Positions 49,074 to 57,883 of a stretch of 64,000 bases of DNA are shown here, piece by piece; position 1 is the first letter of the stretch, and each line of letters starts with the position of its first letter. The notes beneath the pieces were generated by a model. The model was given only the letters and a program-made list of their open reading frames with translations, did no database searches and was not told where the DNA came from. The translations under genes were made by a program, and so were the position numbers. The stretch is taken from contig CAZQJC010000327.1 in NCBI GenBank assembly GCA_964593795.1, positions 45,920 to 109,919 of the forward strand. Direction: 5' to 3'. The DNA comes from JAHFDS01 sp964593795 (lineage in GTDB: Bacteria > Myxococcota_A > Polyangia > JAHFDS01).

Positions 49074-50881
49074 CCCGCGAGCTGGGCCCCGCGTCAGACC
49101 GCACCCTGGCCGGCACCATCGAGCCCGACGCCACCGCCGAGGAGCGCCACGGCTGGCCGCACCTCATCGTGTTCACGAAGGACACGAGCGCGATGGTCCC
49201 CCTCGTCGGCGAGGGCCAGTACGTCATCGGCCGCGCCGACGACGTGGCGGTGCCGATCGCGGACAAGACCGTCTCGCGCCGGCACGCCGTGATCGAGGTC
49301 CGGGCCGGGGCCGCGACGATCGAGGATCAGGGCAGCTCCTTCGGCACCTCGGTCAACACCGCGCGCATCACGCAGGCGACCCGGCTGTCGTCGGGCGACG
49401 TCATCCGCGTGGGGAACACGCAGCTCGTCTTCCAGTGGTTCGGCGCGCGCCTCGGCCTCACGGGGCGGCCACTCGACGCCGAGCAGTTCGCCCAGCGCGT
49501 CGCGGCCGAGGTCGAGCGCTCGCTGCGCTACCTGCACCCGCTGGCGGTCCTCCTCGTGTCGTTCGAGGGCGACGCGCCGGCCCTCGCCAGCGCGATCGCG
49601 CGCGTCCTTCGCACGATGGACAGCGTGGGTCCGGTCGCGCCGCAGACCCTCGGCGTCCTCCTGCCGGAGCTCGAGATCACGACGGCACCGCTCGTGGGCG
49701 AGCGCGTGCTCGAGGCCGTGCGCCAGCAGGTGCCCTCCGCGCGGATCGGCCTCGCGTGCTGGCCGGACGACGGCTGCGACGCGGAGACGCTGTTCGTGGC
49801 GGCGCGAGGGGCGCTCGAGCGCGCGGTCCCCGGGCGGATCGCGACCGCCACCGAGGCCGTCAGGACCTGCAGGCTGCGGGGCCGCGAGGTCGTCTTCGCC
49901 GATCCCGCGGTCGTCCGCGTCGTCTCGCTCGCCGAGCGCCTGGCCCAGACCCAGCTCCCCATCCTCATCCTCGGGGAGACGGGCGTCGGCAAGGAGGTCT
50001 TCGCGTCGCTCGTGCACGAGCTCTCGCCCCGCGCGCAGAGCCCGTTCGTCGCGCTCAACTGCGCCGCGCTCCCCGAGAACCTCGTCGAGAGCGAGCTCTT
50101 CGGCCACGCCCGGGGCGCCTTCACCGGGGCGGACACGGCGCGCTCCGGGCACATCCGGAGCGCGCACGGCGGGACGCTGTTCCTCGACGAGATCGGCGAG
50201 CTCCCGCTCGGGGTGCAGGCCAAGCTGCTGCGCGTGCTCGACGAGCGCGTCGTGATGCCGCTCGGGTCCGACACGGCGCACGCCGTGGATCTGCGGCTCG
50301 TGGCCGCGACCAACCGCGACCTCGCCGCCGAGGTGGAGGCAGGCCGGTTCAGGCGCGACCTCTTCTACCGTCTCGGCGGCGCGATCCTCCGGGTACCGCC
50401 CCTGCGTGAGCGCCCGCGGGAGATCCCGCTCCTCGCGCGCGCGCTGCTCGAGGCCGCGGCCGCAAAGGCGCACAAGGAGCCCCTGCGCATCACGGTCGAG
50501 TCGATGCGCCTGCTGGCCAGCTACCGGTGGCCCGGCAACGTCCGCGAGCTCGTCAACGTCCTCGAGCGCGCCCAGGCCCTCGCGACCGGCCCCATGCTCG
50601 AGGCCTGGATGCTCCCGGACGAGATCCACGGCCGCGCCACGGAGCCACCGTCGGCCCCGGGCGAGGCGGGCATCCCGGATCCGATGGCCGCCGGCCCTTC
50701 GTCGTTCCGGCCGCTCGACGACGAGCTGCGCGAGCTCGAGGAGCGACGCATCCGCGAGGCGCTCCTCGCGAGCGGCGGCGTCCAGGTGCGCGCGGCGGCG
50801 CTCCTTCGCATGCCCCTCCGCACGTTCCAGGTCAAGCTCAAGCTCTACGGCATCGAGAGCGGCCGCAAGCGCGGGGCGTAG
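49070..50881 (+). CDS. FHA-domain sigma-54-dependent transcriptional activator
   Basis: A 603-residue regulator. An FHA domain (about 45-125: YVIGRADDVAVPIADKTVSR, RRHAVIEVRAG, DQGSSFGTSVN) recognises phosphothreonine and replaces a receiver. After a linker comes the AAA+ domain with Walker A LGETGVGKEVF (302-309), GAFTGA (349-354), LFLDEIGELPL and the Arg-finger region FRRDLFYRLGG. The C-terminal Fis-type helix-turn-helix ends LRMPLRTFQVKLKLYGI. It should activate sigma-54 promoters when its FHA binds a phosphorylated partner, probably the kinase encoded immediately upstream (ATGA overlap). Confidence 0.93.
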   Translation: MTRELGPASDRTLAGTIEPDATAEERHGWPHLIVFTKDTSAMVPLVGEGQYVIGRADDVAVPIADKTVSRRHAVIEVRAGAATIEDQGSSFGTSVNTARITQATRLSSGDVIRVGNTQLVFQWFGARLGLTGRPLDAEQFAQRVAAEVERSLRYLHPLAVLLVSFEGDAPALASAIARVLRTMDSVGPVAPQTLGVLLPELEITTAPLVGERVLEAVRQQVPSARIGLACWPDDGCDAETLFVAARGALERAVPGRIATATEAVRTCRLRGREVVFADPAVVRVVSLAERLAQTQLPILILGETGVGKEVFASLVHELSPRAQSPFVALNCAALPENLVESELFGHARGAFTGADTARSGHIRSAHGGTLFLDEIGELPLGVQAKLLRVLDERVVMPLGSDTAHAVDLRLVAATNRDLAAEVEAGRFRRDLFYRLGGAILRVPPLRERPREIPLLARALLEAAAAKAHKEPLRITVESMRLLASYRWPGNVRELVNVLERAQALATGPMLEAWMLPDEIHGRATEPPSAPGEAGIPDPMAAGPSSFRPLDDELRELEERRIREALLASGGVQVRAAALLRMPLRTFQVKLKLYGIESGRKRGA

Positions 50882-50901
50882 CCCGGCGCTGGCCCGCCGC
50901 C

Positions 50902-52518
50902 CTACCGCCCGCGCGTCGGTGGGTCGAGGCTCCCGACGGGGAGCGTCTCCGAGAGATCGACCTCGACGGGGGGCTGCGGCGCCATCGCGCGCTCGGGCAG
51001 CAAGGCGGCTGGCTCGATCGCCGCCCCCGCCGCCCTGGCCGCGCGCTCGACCCGGCGGCGCAGCTCGAGCACGTTCTCCGGCCAGTCGTGATCGGCGAGC
51101 ACGCGCAGGGCGGCGGCTCCGATCGGCTTGCCCGGCGCCGCCAGGTGCGCGAAGTAGCGCGCGAGTACGGTGATGTCTCGCGGCCGGTCGCGCAGGGGCG
51201 GCACCACCGCGGCGCGCAGGGCGAGCCGCTCGGCGAGCGCGCCCAGGAAGCGCCCGCGCGCGACCTCGCTCTCGAGGGGCCGCGGCGTGGTGGCGATGAC
51301 GCGCACGTCACTCGGCCCCTCGTACTCCGTCGGGTGCAGCGTCCCCGACGCGTCGACGAGTTGCACGAGCCGCTCTTGCACCGGGCGCGGCAGCCCGAGG
51401 ACGTCACGGAGCACGAGCGTGCCGCCGAGCGCCGCCCGCAGCAGGCCCGGCCGCGCCTCCCCGCCGAACAGCTCGACCTCCACGCGGGCCGGGATCATGG
51501 CCGGGCAGTCCACCTCGACGAGCGGCCCGGCCGCGCGATCCGACCAGTGGTGGATCGCCGCCGCCAGCGTGCGCTTGCCGACGCCGAGCTCTCCCTCGAG
51601 CAGCACCGGCAGCGAGGTCGCCGCCAGCCTCCGCAGGAGCGCCGCGATGCGCAGCATCAGCGGATCCGCCAGCACGAGCGTGTGCGCGCCGCAGCGCTCG
51701 ACCGCCGGCTGGCTGGCCGCCGTGCTCATCGAGCCCGGCCTCGCGGCCGTCGCGCTGGCGTTGGCCGCCTGCAGGAGCGTGTCCGCGTCGAGGGCATCGC
51801 CCGGGCAGCACGCGAGCCCGATCCGGCTCCCCGGGAGCGCGCGCAGGATGCGCGCCGCCACCGCCGCGAGCTCCTCCCCGGCGAGCTCGGGCAGGATGAC
51901 GGCCAGCTCCCCGGAGGCGCGACGCCCGAGCACGTCGAAGAACCGGATCGCCTCGAACACCGCCGCGGAGGGCTCCGCGGAGGTGCCCCCCACGAGGATC
52001 GACGCCACGCCGACGTCCCGGCCGTGCCGCACCCCGCGCTCGATCTCCTGCTCGAGCCGATCGCGAAGCGCCCGCGCCGAGAGCGTCTCCGTCGGTCGGT
52101 GCGCCCGCAGGCGGTGCTGGAAGATCAGCGTGGCGCCGGCGATCGCGACGACGTCGCCCGCCGCGAGCGGGCACCTGCCGGTCAGGCGCTCGCCGTTGAC
52201 CCGTGTGCCGTTGTGGCTGCCGAGGTCCTCGAGCGTCGCCTGCTCGCCATGTATGTGGATGCGCGCGTGCCGGCGTGACGCTGTCCCGCTGGAGAGGCGG
52301 ATGCCCGCGTCCTCGCCGCGGCCGATGACCACCTCCCCCGGCGCCAGGTAGTGCAACCGCGAGGCGTCCCCGTCCACCACGAGCAGGTAAAGGCGGCTCG
52401 GCGACGCCGAGGGCCCGTCCTCCGCCGGCGACAGCGCCGCATCCGGTGGGAGCGTCGCGTCGTCGCCAGGGGACGTCGAGGCGAGCGCGTCGAGGAGCGG
52501 ATCGCGCGGCGGCTGCAC
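50902..52518 (-). CDS. FHA protein with degenerate sigma-54-activator ATPase, no DNA-binding domain
   Basis: A 538-residue paralogue of the neighbouring activator. The FHA domain is intact (VVIGRGEDAGIRLSSGTASR, RRHARIHIHG, DLGSHNGTRVNG). The AAA+ part keeps Walker A EGELGVGKRTLA and the family frame (VEVDCPAMIPARVEVELFGG, then LLRAALGGTLVLRDVLGLPR). The GAFTGA loop, needed to touch sigma-54, is replaced (GGEARPGLLRA). The chain ends after the helical lid (DHDWPENVLELRRRVERAAR) without a Fis domain. It may be a decoy or assembly partner. The start GTG 52518 follows GATGAT by six bases; TTG 52554 is an alternative. Confidence 0.85.
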   Translation of the reverse strand: MQPPRDPLLDALASTSPGDDATLPPDAALSPAEDGPSASPSRLYLLVVDGDASRLHYLAPGEVVIGRGEDAGIRLSSGTASRRHARIHIHGEQATLEDLGSHNGTRVNGERLTGRCPLAAGDVVAIAGATLIFQHRLRAHRPTETLSARALRDRLEQEIERGVRHGRDVGVASILVGGTSAEPSAAVFEAIRFFDVLGRRASGELAVILPELAGEELAAVAARILRALPGSRIGLACCPGDALDADTLLQAANASATAARPGSMSTAASQPAVERCGAHTLVLADPLMLRIAALLRRLAATSLPVLLEGELGVGKRTLAAAIHHWSDRAAGPLVEVDCPAMIPARVEVELFGGEARPGLLRAALGGTLVLRDVLGLPRPVQERLVQLVDASGTLHPTEYEGPSDVRVIATTPRPLESEVARGRFLGALAERLALRAAVVPPLRDRPRDITVLARYFAHLAAPGKPIGAAALRVLADHDWPENVLELRRRVERAARAAGAAIEPAALLPERAMAPQPPVEVDLSETLPVGSLDPPTRGR

Positions 52519-52524
52519 GACCGC

Positions 52525-52530
52525 ATCATC
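52525..52530 (-). promoter_or_regulatory. -10-like element GATGAT, leaderless spacing
   Basis: On the minus strand GATGAT is followed by six bases (GCGGTC) and the GTG at 52518 of the degenerate FHA regulator. Confidence 0.42.
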
Positions 52531-52570
52531 CCACCGCCCGAGGCCAGGCGACAACCGCGCGGTGTGGGCG

Positions 52571-54124
52571 CTACAGCTCGTGGGGCATGTAGTCGCGCGG
52601 CGCGCGGAAGTACTGCAGGGGCGAGTAGCGCAGGAGGTTCGACACGCGCGAGGTGTACATGTCGGCGTAGTCCTCGACCTGCTCGCCGAAGCGGCTGTTC
52701 TCGTTGCCCTCGCGGAAGAGCTGCCCCCAGTAGGGGTGGAACGTGCAGTCGATCTCGCGGCGCAGCTTCTGGTGCTGACCGAGCGCGTCCTTGAGCTGCT
52801 CGCGCAGCCGCTCGAGATCCGCCCGCGCGGCCTTGCGCGCGAGGTCCACGCGCTCGCGATCGGCCAGGCCGTGATCGCGCAGCCGCTCGAGCGTCTTCTG
52901 CACCGTCTGCGCGAAGTGGATGTCGGCGTCGAGCTCGGCCAGTCGCCGCGTGACGCCCTCGAGCTCCGCGATGCGCTCGACCTGGCGCTCCCGGATCGAG
53001 ATCTCCTCCTCGAGCTCCTGCACGATCATCACGGTGCGCCAGTTCGACGACTTCTTCGAGCGCACCATGTCGCCGTAGATGTGATCGCCGACGTAGAGCA
53101 CCTGATCGGCCGGCACGTCGCCGAACGTCGCCTGCAGCACCGTGAGGTTGCCGCCCTGGTAGATGCGCCCGCGGTGCAGCTGATCGGCCTCGGTGCCCAC
53201 CACCTGCCCGCCCGGGTCCAGCTCCTGGAAGGGCCGCGCCTCGGTGAAGAAGGCCGGCTTCGCGGCGCCCACGAGGATGTAGTCGAAGTAGTTCCGCCAC
53301 GACGGGTACGCCGGGAGCTTGCCGTCGAGCAGGAACTTCATCACTGCGTCGGTGTAGTCGTAGAGGCTGTTCGTCGCGAGGAAAAGGCGCTTGCCCGACG
53401 ATCTCAGCTTGTGCAGCGTGGCCGCGAGCTCCGGGTCCTCCCCGATGAAGCGCGCCATGTCGGCCTTGATGATCGTCTTGAGCGTGTCGTCCCGGTGCGC
53501 CTCGTCGATGCAGTCGCGCACGTCTTGCCAGAGCGCGTCGTAGTCGACCTCCTGGCCGCGGGCCTCGAGGAAGTCGATGAGCGCCACGTACATCGACGCC
53601 TCGGGCAGCGCGAACAGCGTGTCGATCCACGCGAAGCGCGGCGGGCGCAGGCGCGTCTTGGTCGCCGTGCGGTAGAGCTCGTAGCGCTCGTCCTTCTCGA
53701 TCTTCTTCGTGCCGTGGTAGGCGCGCCCGACGTGGCCGTAACGATCGACCTTGAGGAGGTTTCCGAGCTTGCGGTCCACGACGAGCCCGCGCAGCGCGTA
53801 GCGCCGGTCATAGGGCAGCGCGCGGATCTCGCCCGGATAGCCGCGCTTCTCGACCAGCTTCTCGACGGTGAGCTCGATCGACAGGCGCTCCAGCTCCGGC
53901 TGGTTGTAGAGCGCGAGCGTGTAGTCCATGTCGAAGCCGACGACCTGCACGTGATCCATGCGCAGGTTGCGGTTGACGAAGATGCGCCGCTCCGGCGGCG
54001 GCGCACCGAGCACGCTCGCCATCGCCGCCGCGTCCGGCAGCCCCGTCTGCTCGAGGAGCTCGCGCAGCTCGGGCGCAGGGAGCCGCACGCCCGTCGCGGG
54101 CTCGTTCGACCGCGGATCACCCAT
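52571..54124 (-). CDS. HAD-IG family 5'-nucleotidase
   Basis: A 517-residue enzyme of the HAD-IG (cytosolic purine 5'-nucleotidase) family. HAD motif I is GFDMDYTLALYN with Asp 65 and 67. Motif II is LFLATNSLYDYT. Motif III/IV region is VGAAKPAFF and VLYVGDHIYGDMVRSKKSSN. A long coiled-coil (ELEEEISIRERQVERIAELE, LEGVTRRLAELDADIHFAQT) precedes the conserved end GQLFREGNENSRFGEQV. It dephosphorylates purine nucleoside monophosphates in eukaryotic relatives; the bacterial substrate is untested. It lies two bases after the Crp/Fnr gene and is probably co-transcribed with it. Confidence 0.9.
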   Translation of the reverse strand: MGDPRSNEPATGVRLPAPELRELLEQTGLPDAAAMASVLGAPPPERRIFVNRNLRMDHVQVVGFDMDYTLALYNQPELERLSIELTVEKLVEKRGYPGEIRALPYDRRYALRGLVVDRKLGNLLKVDRYGHVGRAYHGTKKIEKDERYELYRTATKTRLRPPRFAWIDTLFALPEASMYVALIDFLEARGQEVDYDALWQDVRDCIDEAHRDDTLKTIIKADMARFIGEDPELAATLHKLRSSGKRLFLATNSLYDYTDAVMKFLLDGKLPAYPSWRNYFDYILVGAAKPAFFTEARPFQELDPGGQVVGTEADQLHRGRIYQGGNLTVLQATFGDVPADQVLYVGDHIYGDMVRSKKSSNWRTVMIVQELEEEISIRERQVERIAELEGVTRRLAELDADIHFAQTVQKTLERLRDHGLADRERVDLARKAARADLERLREQLKDALGQHQKLRREIDCTFHPYWGQLFREGNENSRFGEQVEDYADMYTSRVSNLLRYSPLQYFRAPRDYMPHEL

Positions 54125-54126
54125 CG

Positions 54127-54816
54127 CTACGCGAGGGCCTTGAGGCCCTGCTGGTCACACACGATGACCTTGCGACCGTCGGTGTCGATGAGGCCCTTCC
54201 GCTTGAACGTGGAGAGCGTCAGGCTGACGGTCTCGCGCGTCGAGCCGATGAGGTTCGCCATCTCCTGGTGCGTGATCTTGATGCCGACGAGCGTGCCGCG
54301 CTCGTCATCGACGCCGAACTCGGTCGACAGGCGCAGGAGCAGCTCGGCCAGCTTCGCGTTGACGTCCTTGAACAGGAGCTGCTCGATCTTGTTCTCCACC
54401 TCGCGGCGCCGCTGCATGACGATCTTCGCCAGCCGGTAGCCGATGCGCGGGTGCTGCTCCGCGATCTTCTCGAGCTCCTCCCGCCGGAGCTCGGTGATCT
54501 GCGAGTTCTCCATCGCCTCGACCATCTCCTCGCGCGGCGCGCCGTCGATGAGGCACGCCTCGCCGAAGATGTCGCCGGGGGCCCGGTACGCGAGCGTCAG
54601 CTCCTTGCCGTCCCGCGTGACCTTGGAGACCTTGACGCGCCCGCCGTTGACGAAGAACACCGTCTGCCCGGGATCGCCGGGCAGGTACAGCACCTCGCGG
54701 CGGCGGACCGGCCGCATCTCGACCAGCCCCGCGAGCCTGGCCATCATGTCCGCGGGGAGGTCCGCGAGGAGGGGGATCTTCTTGAGGTACCAGCCTGCGC
54801 GCTTGTCGTCGCTCAC
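54127..54816 (-). CDS. Crp/Fnr family transcription factor
   Basis: A 229-residue regulator. The N-terminal cyclic-nucleotide-binding barrel covers about 10-130 (REVLYLPGDPGQTVFFVNGG, PGDIFGEACLIDGAPREEM). A long dimerisation helix follows (QRRREVENKIEQLLFKDVNA), then the Crp-type winged helix (ITHQEMANLIGSTRETVSLT, LSTFKRKGLIDTDGRKVIV). No cluster-binding cysteines at Fnr positions, so a nucleotide or other ligand is likelier. The GTG start has a weak GGATGGAA upstream, within a 283-base AT-richer control region that also holds an inverted-repeat element. Confidence 0.92.
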   Translation of the reverse strand: MSDDKRAGWYLKKIPLLADLPADMMARLAGLVEMRPVRRREVLYLPGDPGQTVFFVNGGRVKVSKVTRDGKELTLAYRAPGDIFGEACLIDGAPREEMVEAMENSQITELRREELEKIAEQHPRIGYRLAKIVMQRRREVENKIEQLLFKDVNAKLAELLLRLSTEFGVDDERGTLVGIKITHQEMANLIGSTRETVSLTLSTFKRKGLIDTDGRKVIVCDQQGLKALA

Positions 54817-54953
54817 GGTTCCATCCTGGAAAGCGAATATGTCAGCAGCCTAACAAAGCGACTTCGGCTCCGCAAGACTCCCGTGAGGGCTCTTACGATT
54901 GGAAGATTCTTCGTATGACTGCTCACCGGTGAACGTCGGCGTGTCCCCGATGG

Positions 54954-55098
54954 GAGAACGCCAGGGCCGCCAGGCACGCCAGTCGGACGCCGCTGGGCTG
55001 CCGCGGCGAGGCACCGCCGGGCGCTCGAGGGTGAGCATCTCGATTGCGCAGCGGCAGCCAACTCCCGGGCTGGCGGCCCTGGCGGCCCTGGCGTTCTC
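54954..55098. repeat. Element bounded by a perfect 21-base inverted repeat
   Basis: The arms are 54954-54974 (GAGAACGCCAGGGCCGCC...) and 55078-55098, exact reverse complements, enclosing 103 bases without an open frame. The right arm has an inner tandem copy of the nine-base unit GGCGGCCCT. The element lies between the ABC-permease stop (55100) and the Crp/Fnr control region. It could be a MITE-like remnant or a terminator cruciform. The remaining bases 54817-54953 hold the Crp/Fnr promoter region. Confidence 0.65.
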
Positions 55099-55099
55099 T

Positions 55100-57055
55100 T
55101 CAGCGAGGCACAGCGCGCGAGCGCAGCGTCTGCACGAGCACGACGAGCGTCACCATCGCGGCGAACAGCGTGACGTACACGGTCCCGCCCGTAAAGGGCA
55201 GCGACGCCCGCGCGCCGAGGTGCGAGGCCGACAGCACGAGCGCGTTGTTCGCGAAGTGCATGAGCACGCCGGGGAGCAGCGAGCCCGTCCGCGTGGCCAG
55301 CAGGCCCAGCAGCAGGCCGAGCAGCGTCGTCGGCACGAGCCGCACGGGATCCAGGTGGAACAGGCCGAACGCGAAGGCCTGCACGATGATCGCCGTGGGC
55401 ACGGGCAGCGCGCGCCGCAGCCCCGACAGGAGCGCCCCGCGGAACAGCGCCTCCTCGCAGATGGCCGGCGTCGCGGCGAAGATCACGAGCTCGACCGGCA
55501 GGCTCCCTAGCCCGACGAGCTGCTTCTCGAGCGCCGCGTTCTGCTGGGCCAGGGCCGGCCAGACCTGCATCACGATGTGGAAGACGGCCTGCACGAGCAC
55601 GCTCGCCGCGACGCCGACGCCGAGACCGAGGCCGATGTCCCGCCCGGACGGCAGCCGCAGGAGGAGCGCCTTTCGGAGATCGACGCGCGACGCCCGCAAG
55701 AGCAGGACGGTCGAGCCCAGGAACAGCCCCCACTGCGAGACGAGGAGCCCCCGCGCGATGGAGTGCTGCTGCAGCGGCAGCGCGACGAAGAGCTGGAGGA
55801 TGACGTTGATGCCGAGCAGGGCCATCGCCTCGGCCGCCGACGGCGCCTCCCGCACCTCCACGCGCTGCGTCCCGCTCCGCATCCCGAGCAGCAGACGCAG
55901 CCGCTCGCCGAGCGAGATCTCGCGATCGGCCCCGGCGAAGAGCACCCGCTCCGAGGTGTAGAGCCGCGCCGCCAGCGCGAGGAGCGCCGCCGCGTAGGCG
56001 AACGTCGACGCGAGCGCCAGGAGCGCCGGCCCCGCCTCGGCCCGTCCTTGCACCACGTCCTTGGCGAGCAGGGCCAGGTTCGCACCCGGCACGAGCGACA
56101 TCGCCCAGGTGAGCTTCGATCCCGGCAGCGCGGCCACCATCGCGGGCAGCGTCGAGACGAGGTAGACGGGCGTCAGCAGCGTCTGCGCCTCCTTGTAGCT
56201 CCGCGCCAGGCTCGCGACGGTCAGGAACAGGGCGGCGAAGAAGCAAGCGGCCGGCACGATCGCGAGCGCCGTCTCGGCTGCGTGCAGCCACGGGATGTCG
56301 ATCGCGAGCTTCCCGTCGGCGAAGCTCATGAGGTAGCCGAAGGTGACCGCGATCGACCCGAGGTTGAGCAGGCCCGTCGCGATGGCGATGGTGGTGACGG
56401 CCAGGAACTTCCCGGTCACCACGTCGATGCGATCGACGGGCGACGACAGCAGCGTCTCGAGCGTGGAGCGCTCGCGCTCGCCGGCCGTGACGTCGATCGA
56501 AGGGTAGAACGCGCCGAGCACGACCATGAACACGACGGCGAACGGCAGCACCTGCGACAGGATGAAGGCCCCGAGGCGCTCCTCCGAGGCGACGTTCTGG
56601 CTGTCGACGCTCACGGTCGCGAGCGACTCGGTCGCGTCGCGGATGCGGTCCTTGGCCTGGCGCGACTCGTCCTCGGAGGCGTCGAATAGGATCCTGAGGG
56701 TGGGCCGCTGCCCCGCCGCGACGGACGCGTCGAACGCGGGCGGCACCTCGAGGACGGCGTGCAGCCTGCCCTTCTCGAGGGACTCGCGCGGCCTTCCGTC
56801 GTCGAAGACGAGCTGGATCTTGTCGTCCGGGTCGGCGAACAGGCGCTCGAGCCCGGGGGCCCGCCCCACCATGCCCACCTTCGACACCCGCGCCGCACGC
56901 TCGGCCTCGAGCTTCGTCACGAGCGCCGCCCCGCCCACCGACAGCACGGGATACAGCGCGAGCGGGAGCAGGATCATGACGATGAGCGTCTTGCGATCGC
57001 GCAGCGTCTCCCGGAGCTCCTTCTTGTAGAGCGTGAGGCTGTGCCTCGAGATCAC
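55100..57055 (-). CDS. ABC exporter permease (NatB-like) fused to a CPBP intramembrane protease
   Basis: A 651-residue fusion. Residues 1-385 form an ABC-2 permease of the NatB type: a first helix LIVMILLPLALYPVLSVGGA, a large external domain to about 160, and a helix bundle with VTAGERERSTLETLLSSPVD, the conserved ABC-2 loop. The rest is a CPBP (Rce1-like) protease domain with EEALFRG (about 537-543), FGLFHLDP and HFANNALVL as catalytic motifs. Annotated in the family as permease/CPBP fusions. The GTG start overlaps the ATPase stop (GTGA). It probably exports and perhaps cleaves a peptide, or exports sodium as NatAB does. Confidence 0.88.
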   Translation of the reverse strand: MISRHSLTLYKKELRETLRDRKTLIVMILLPLALYPVLSVGGAALVTKLEAERAARVSKVGMVGRAPGLERLFADPDDKIQLVFDDGRPRESLEKGRLHAVLEVPPAFDASVAAGQRPTLRILFDASEDESRQAKDRIRDATESLATVSVDSQNVASEERLGAFILSQVLPFAVVFMVVLGAFYPSIDVTAGERERSTLETLLSSPVDRIDVVTGKFLAVTTIAIATGLLNLGSIAVTFGYLMSFADGKLAIDIPWLHAAETALAIVPAACFFAALFLTVASLARSYKEAQTLLTPVYLVSTLPAMVAALPGSKLTWAMSLVPGANLALLAKDVVQGRAEAGPALLALASTFAYAAALLALAARLYTSERVLFAGADREISLGERLRLLLGMRSGTQRVEVREAPSAAEAMALLGINVILQLFVALPLQQHSIARGLLVSQWGLFLGSTVLLLRASRVDLRKALLLRLPSGRDIGLGLGVGVAASVLVQAVFHIVMQVWPALAQQNAALEKQLVGLGSLPVELVIFAATPAICEEALFRGALLSGLRRALPVPTAIIVQAFAFGLFHLDPVRLVPTTLLGLLLGLLATRTGSLLPGVLMHFANNALVLSASHLGARASLPFTGGTVYVTLFAAMVTLVVLVQTLRSRAVPR

Positions 57056-57801
57056 GCCCCGGCCTCCGAGGGCGCTCGCGCGTCCTCCTGCCCGACGAGC
57101 CGCAGGAACGCATCCTCGAGGCTCCGCGCCCCGGCCCGCTCGCGCAGGAGCGCCGGCGTGTCCTCGGCCAGCAGCCGCCCGCGATGGATGAGGCCCACGC
57201 GATCGCAGAGCAGCTCGGCCTCGGCCAGGTAGTGCGTCGTGTAGAGGATCGCCTTGCCGCGCCCGCGCTCCGCGACGATCGCGTCGCGGAGGAACCGGCT
57301 CGCCAGCACGTCGAGGCCGCTCGTCGGCTCGTCGAGCACGAGGACCGGCGGATCGTGCAGCATCGCGCGCGCGATCGACGTGCGCTGCCGCTCACCGGTC
57401 GAGAGCTTCTCGCAGCGCCGGTCCAGCCACGGACGAAGGCCCAGCGTCTCCGACAGCTCGTCGGTGCGCGCGCGGATGCGCTCGTGCGAGAGCCCGTGCA
57501 GCTCGCCATATAAGGCCAGGAGCTCGCGCGCCGTCAGGCGACCGTAGAGCCCCGCCGTGCCGGTGACGAACCCGAGGCGCCCCTTGGCGCGCGCCGGCTC
57601 GGACAGGAGGTCCACGCCGCCGATCGTGGCGCGGCCTCCCGTCGGCGCCATGAGCCCCACCAGCATGCGCATGGTGGTCGTCTTGCCCGCCCCGTTCGGC
57701 CCGATGAGCCCGTAGATCTCGCCCGGGTCCACGCGGAAGGACACGCCGGCGACCGCGTCCTGGCCCTCGAAGCGCTTGCGCAGGTCGGTCACGACGATCA
57801 T
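57052..57801 (-). CDS. ABC transporter ATP-binding protein (NatA-like)
   Basis: A 249-residue ATPase. Walker A is GLIGPNGAGKTTTMRML. The Q-loop is in FVTGTAGLYGRLTARELLAL. The signature reads KLSTGERQRTSIARAMLHDP, Walker B is PVLVLDEPTSGLDVLASRFL, and the H-loop is AILYTTHYLAEAELLCD. It is complete, with the C-terminal DAFLRLVGQED seen in NatA-like proteins. ATG 57801 (MIVVTDLRKRF) is chosen; longer frames extend into the divergent gene's promoter. It powers the permease-protease fusion downstream. Confidence 0.93.
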   Translation of the reverse strand: MIVVTDLRKRFEGQDAVAGVSFRVDPGEIYGLIGPNGAGKTTTMRMLVGLMAPTGGRATIGGVDLLSEPARAKGRLGFVTGTAGLYGRLTARELLALYGELHGLSHERIRARTDELSETLGLRPWLDRRCEKLSTGERQRTSIARAMLHDPPVLVLDEPTSGLDVLASRFLRDAIVAERGRGKAILYTTHYLAEAELLCDRVGLIHRGRLLAEDTPALLRERAGARSLEDAFLRLVGQEDARAPSEAGA

Positions 57802-57872
57802 GCGAGCCACCCACGATCCTCGATGCAGGAGCGGCCCGCCACCACAAAGAGGCAGCCCCTGCGTCGCGGAGC

Positions 57873-57878
57873 TATCAT
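57873..57878 (+). promoter_or_regulatory. -10-like element TATCAT, near-leaderless
   Basis: TATCAT is followed by five bases (GAGGC) and the ATG at 57884, in the 82-base gap shared with the divergent NatA-like gene. Confidence 0.5.
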
Positions 57879-57883
57879 GAGGC

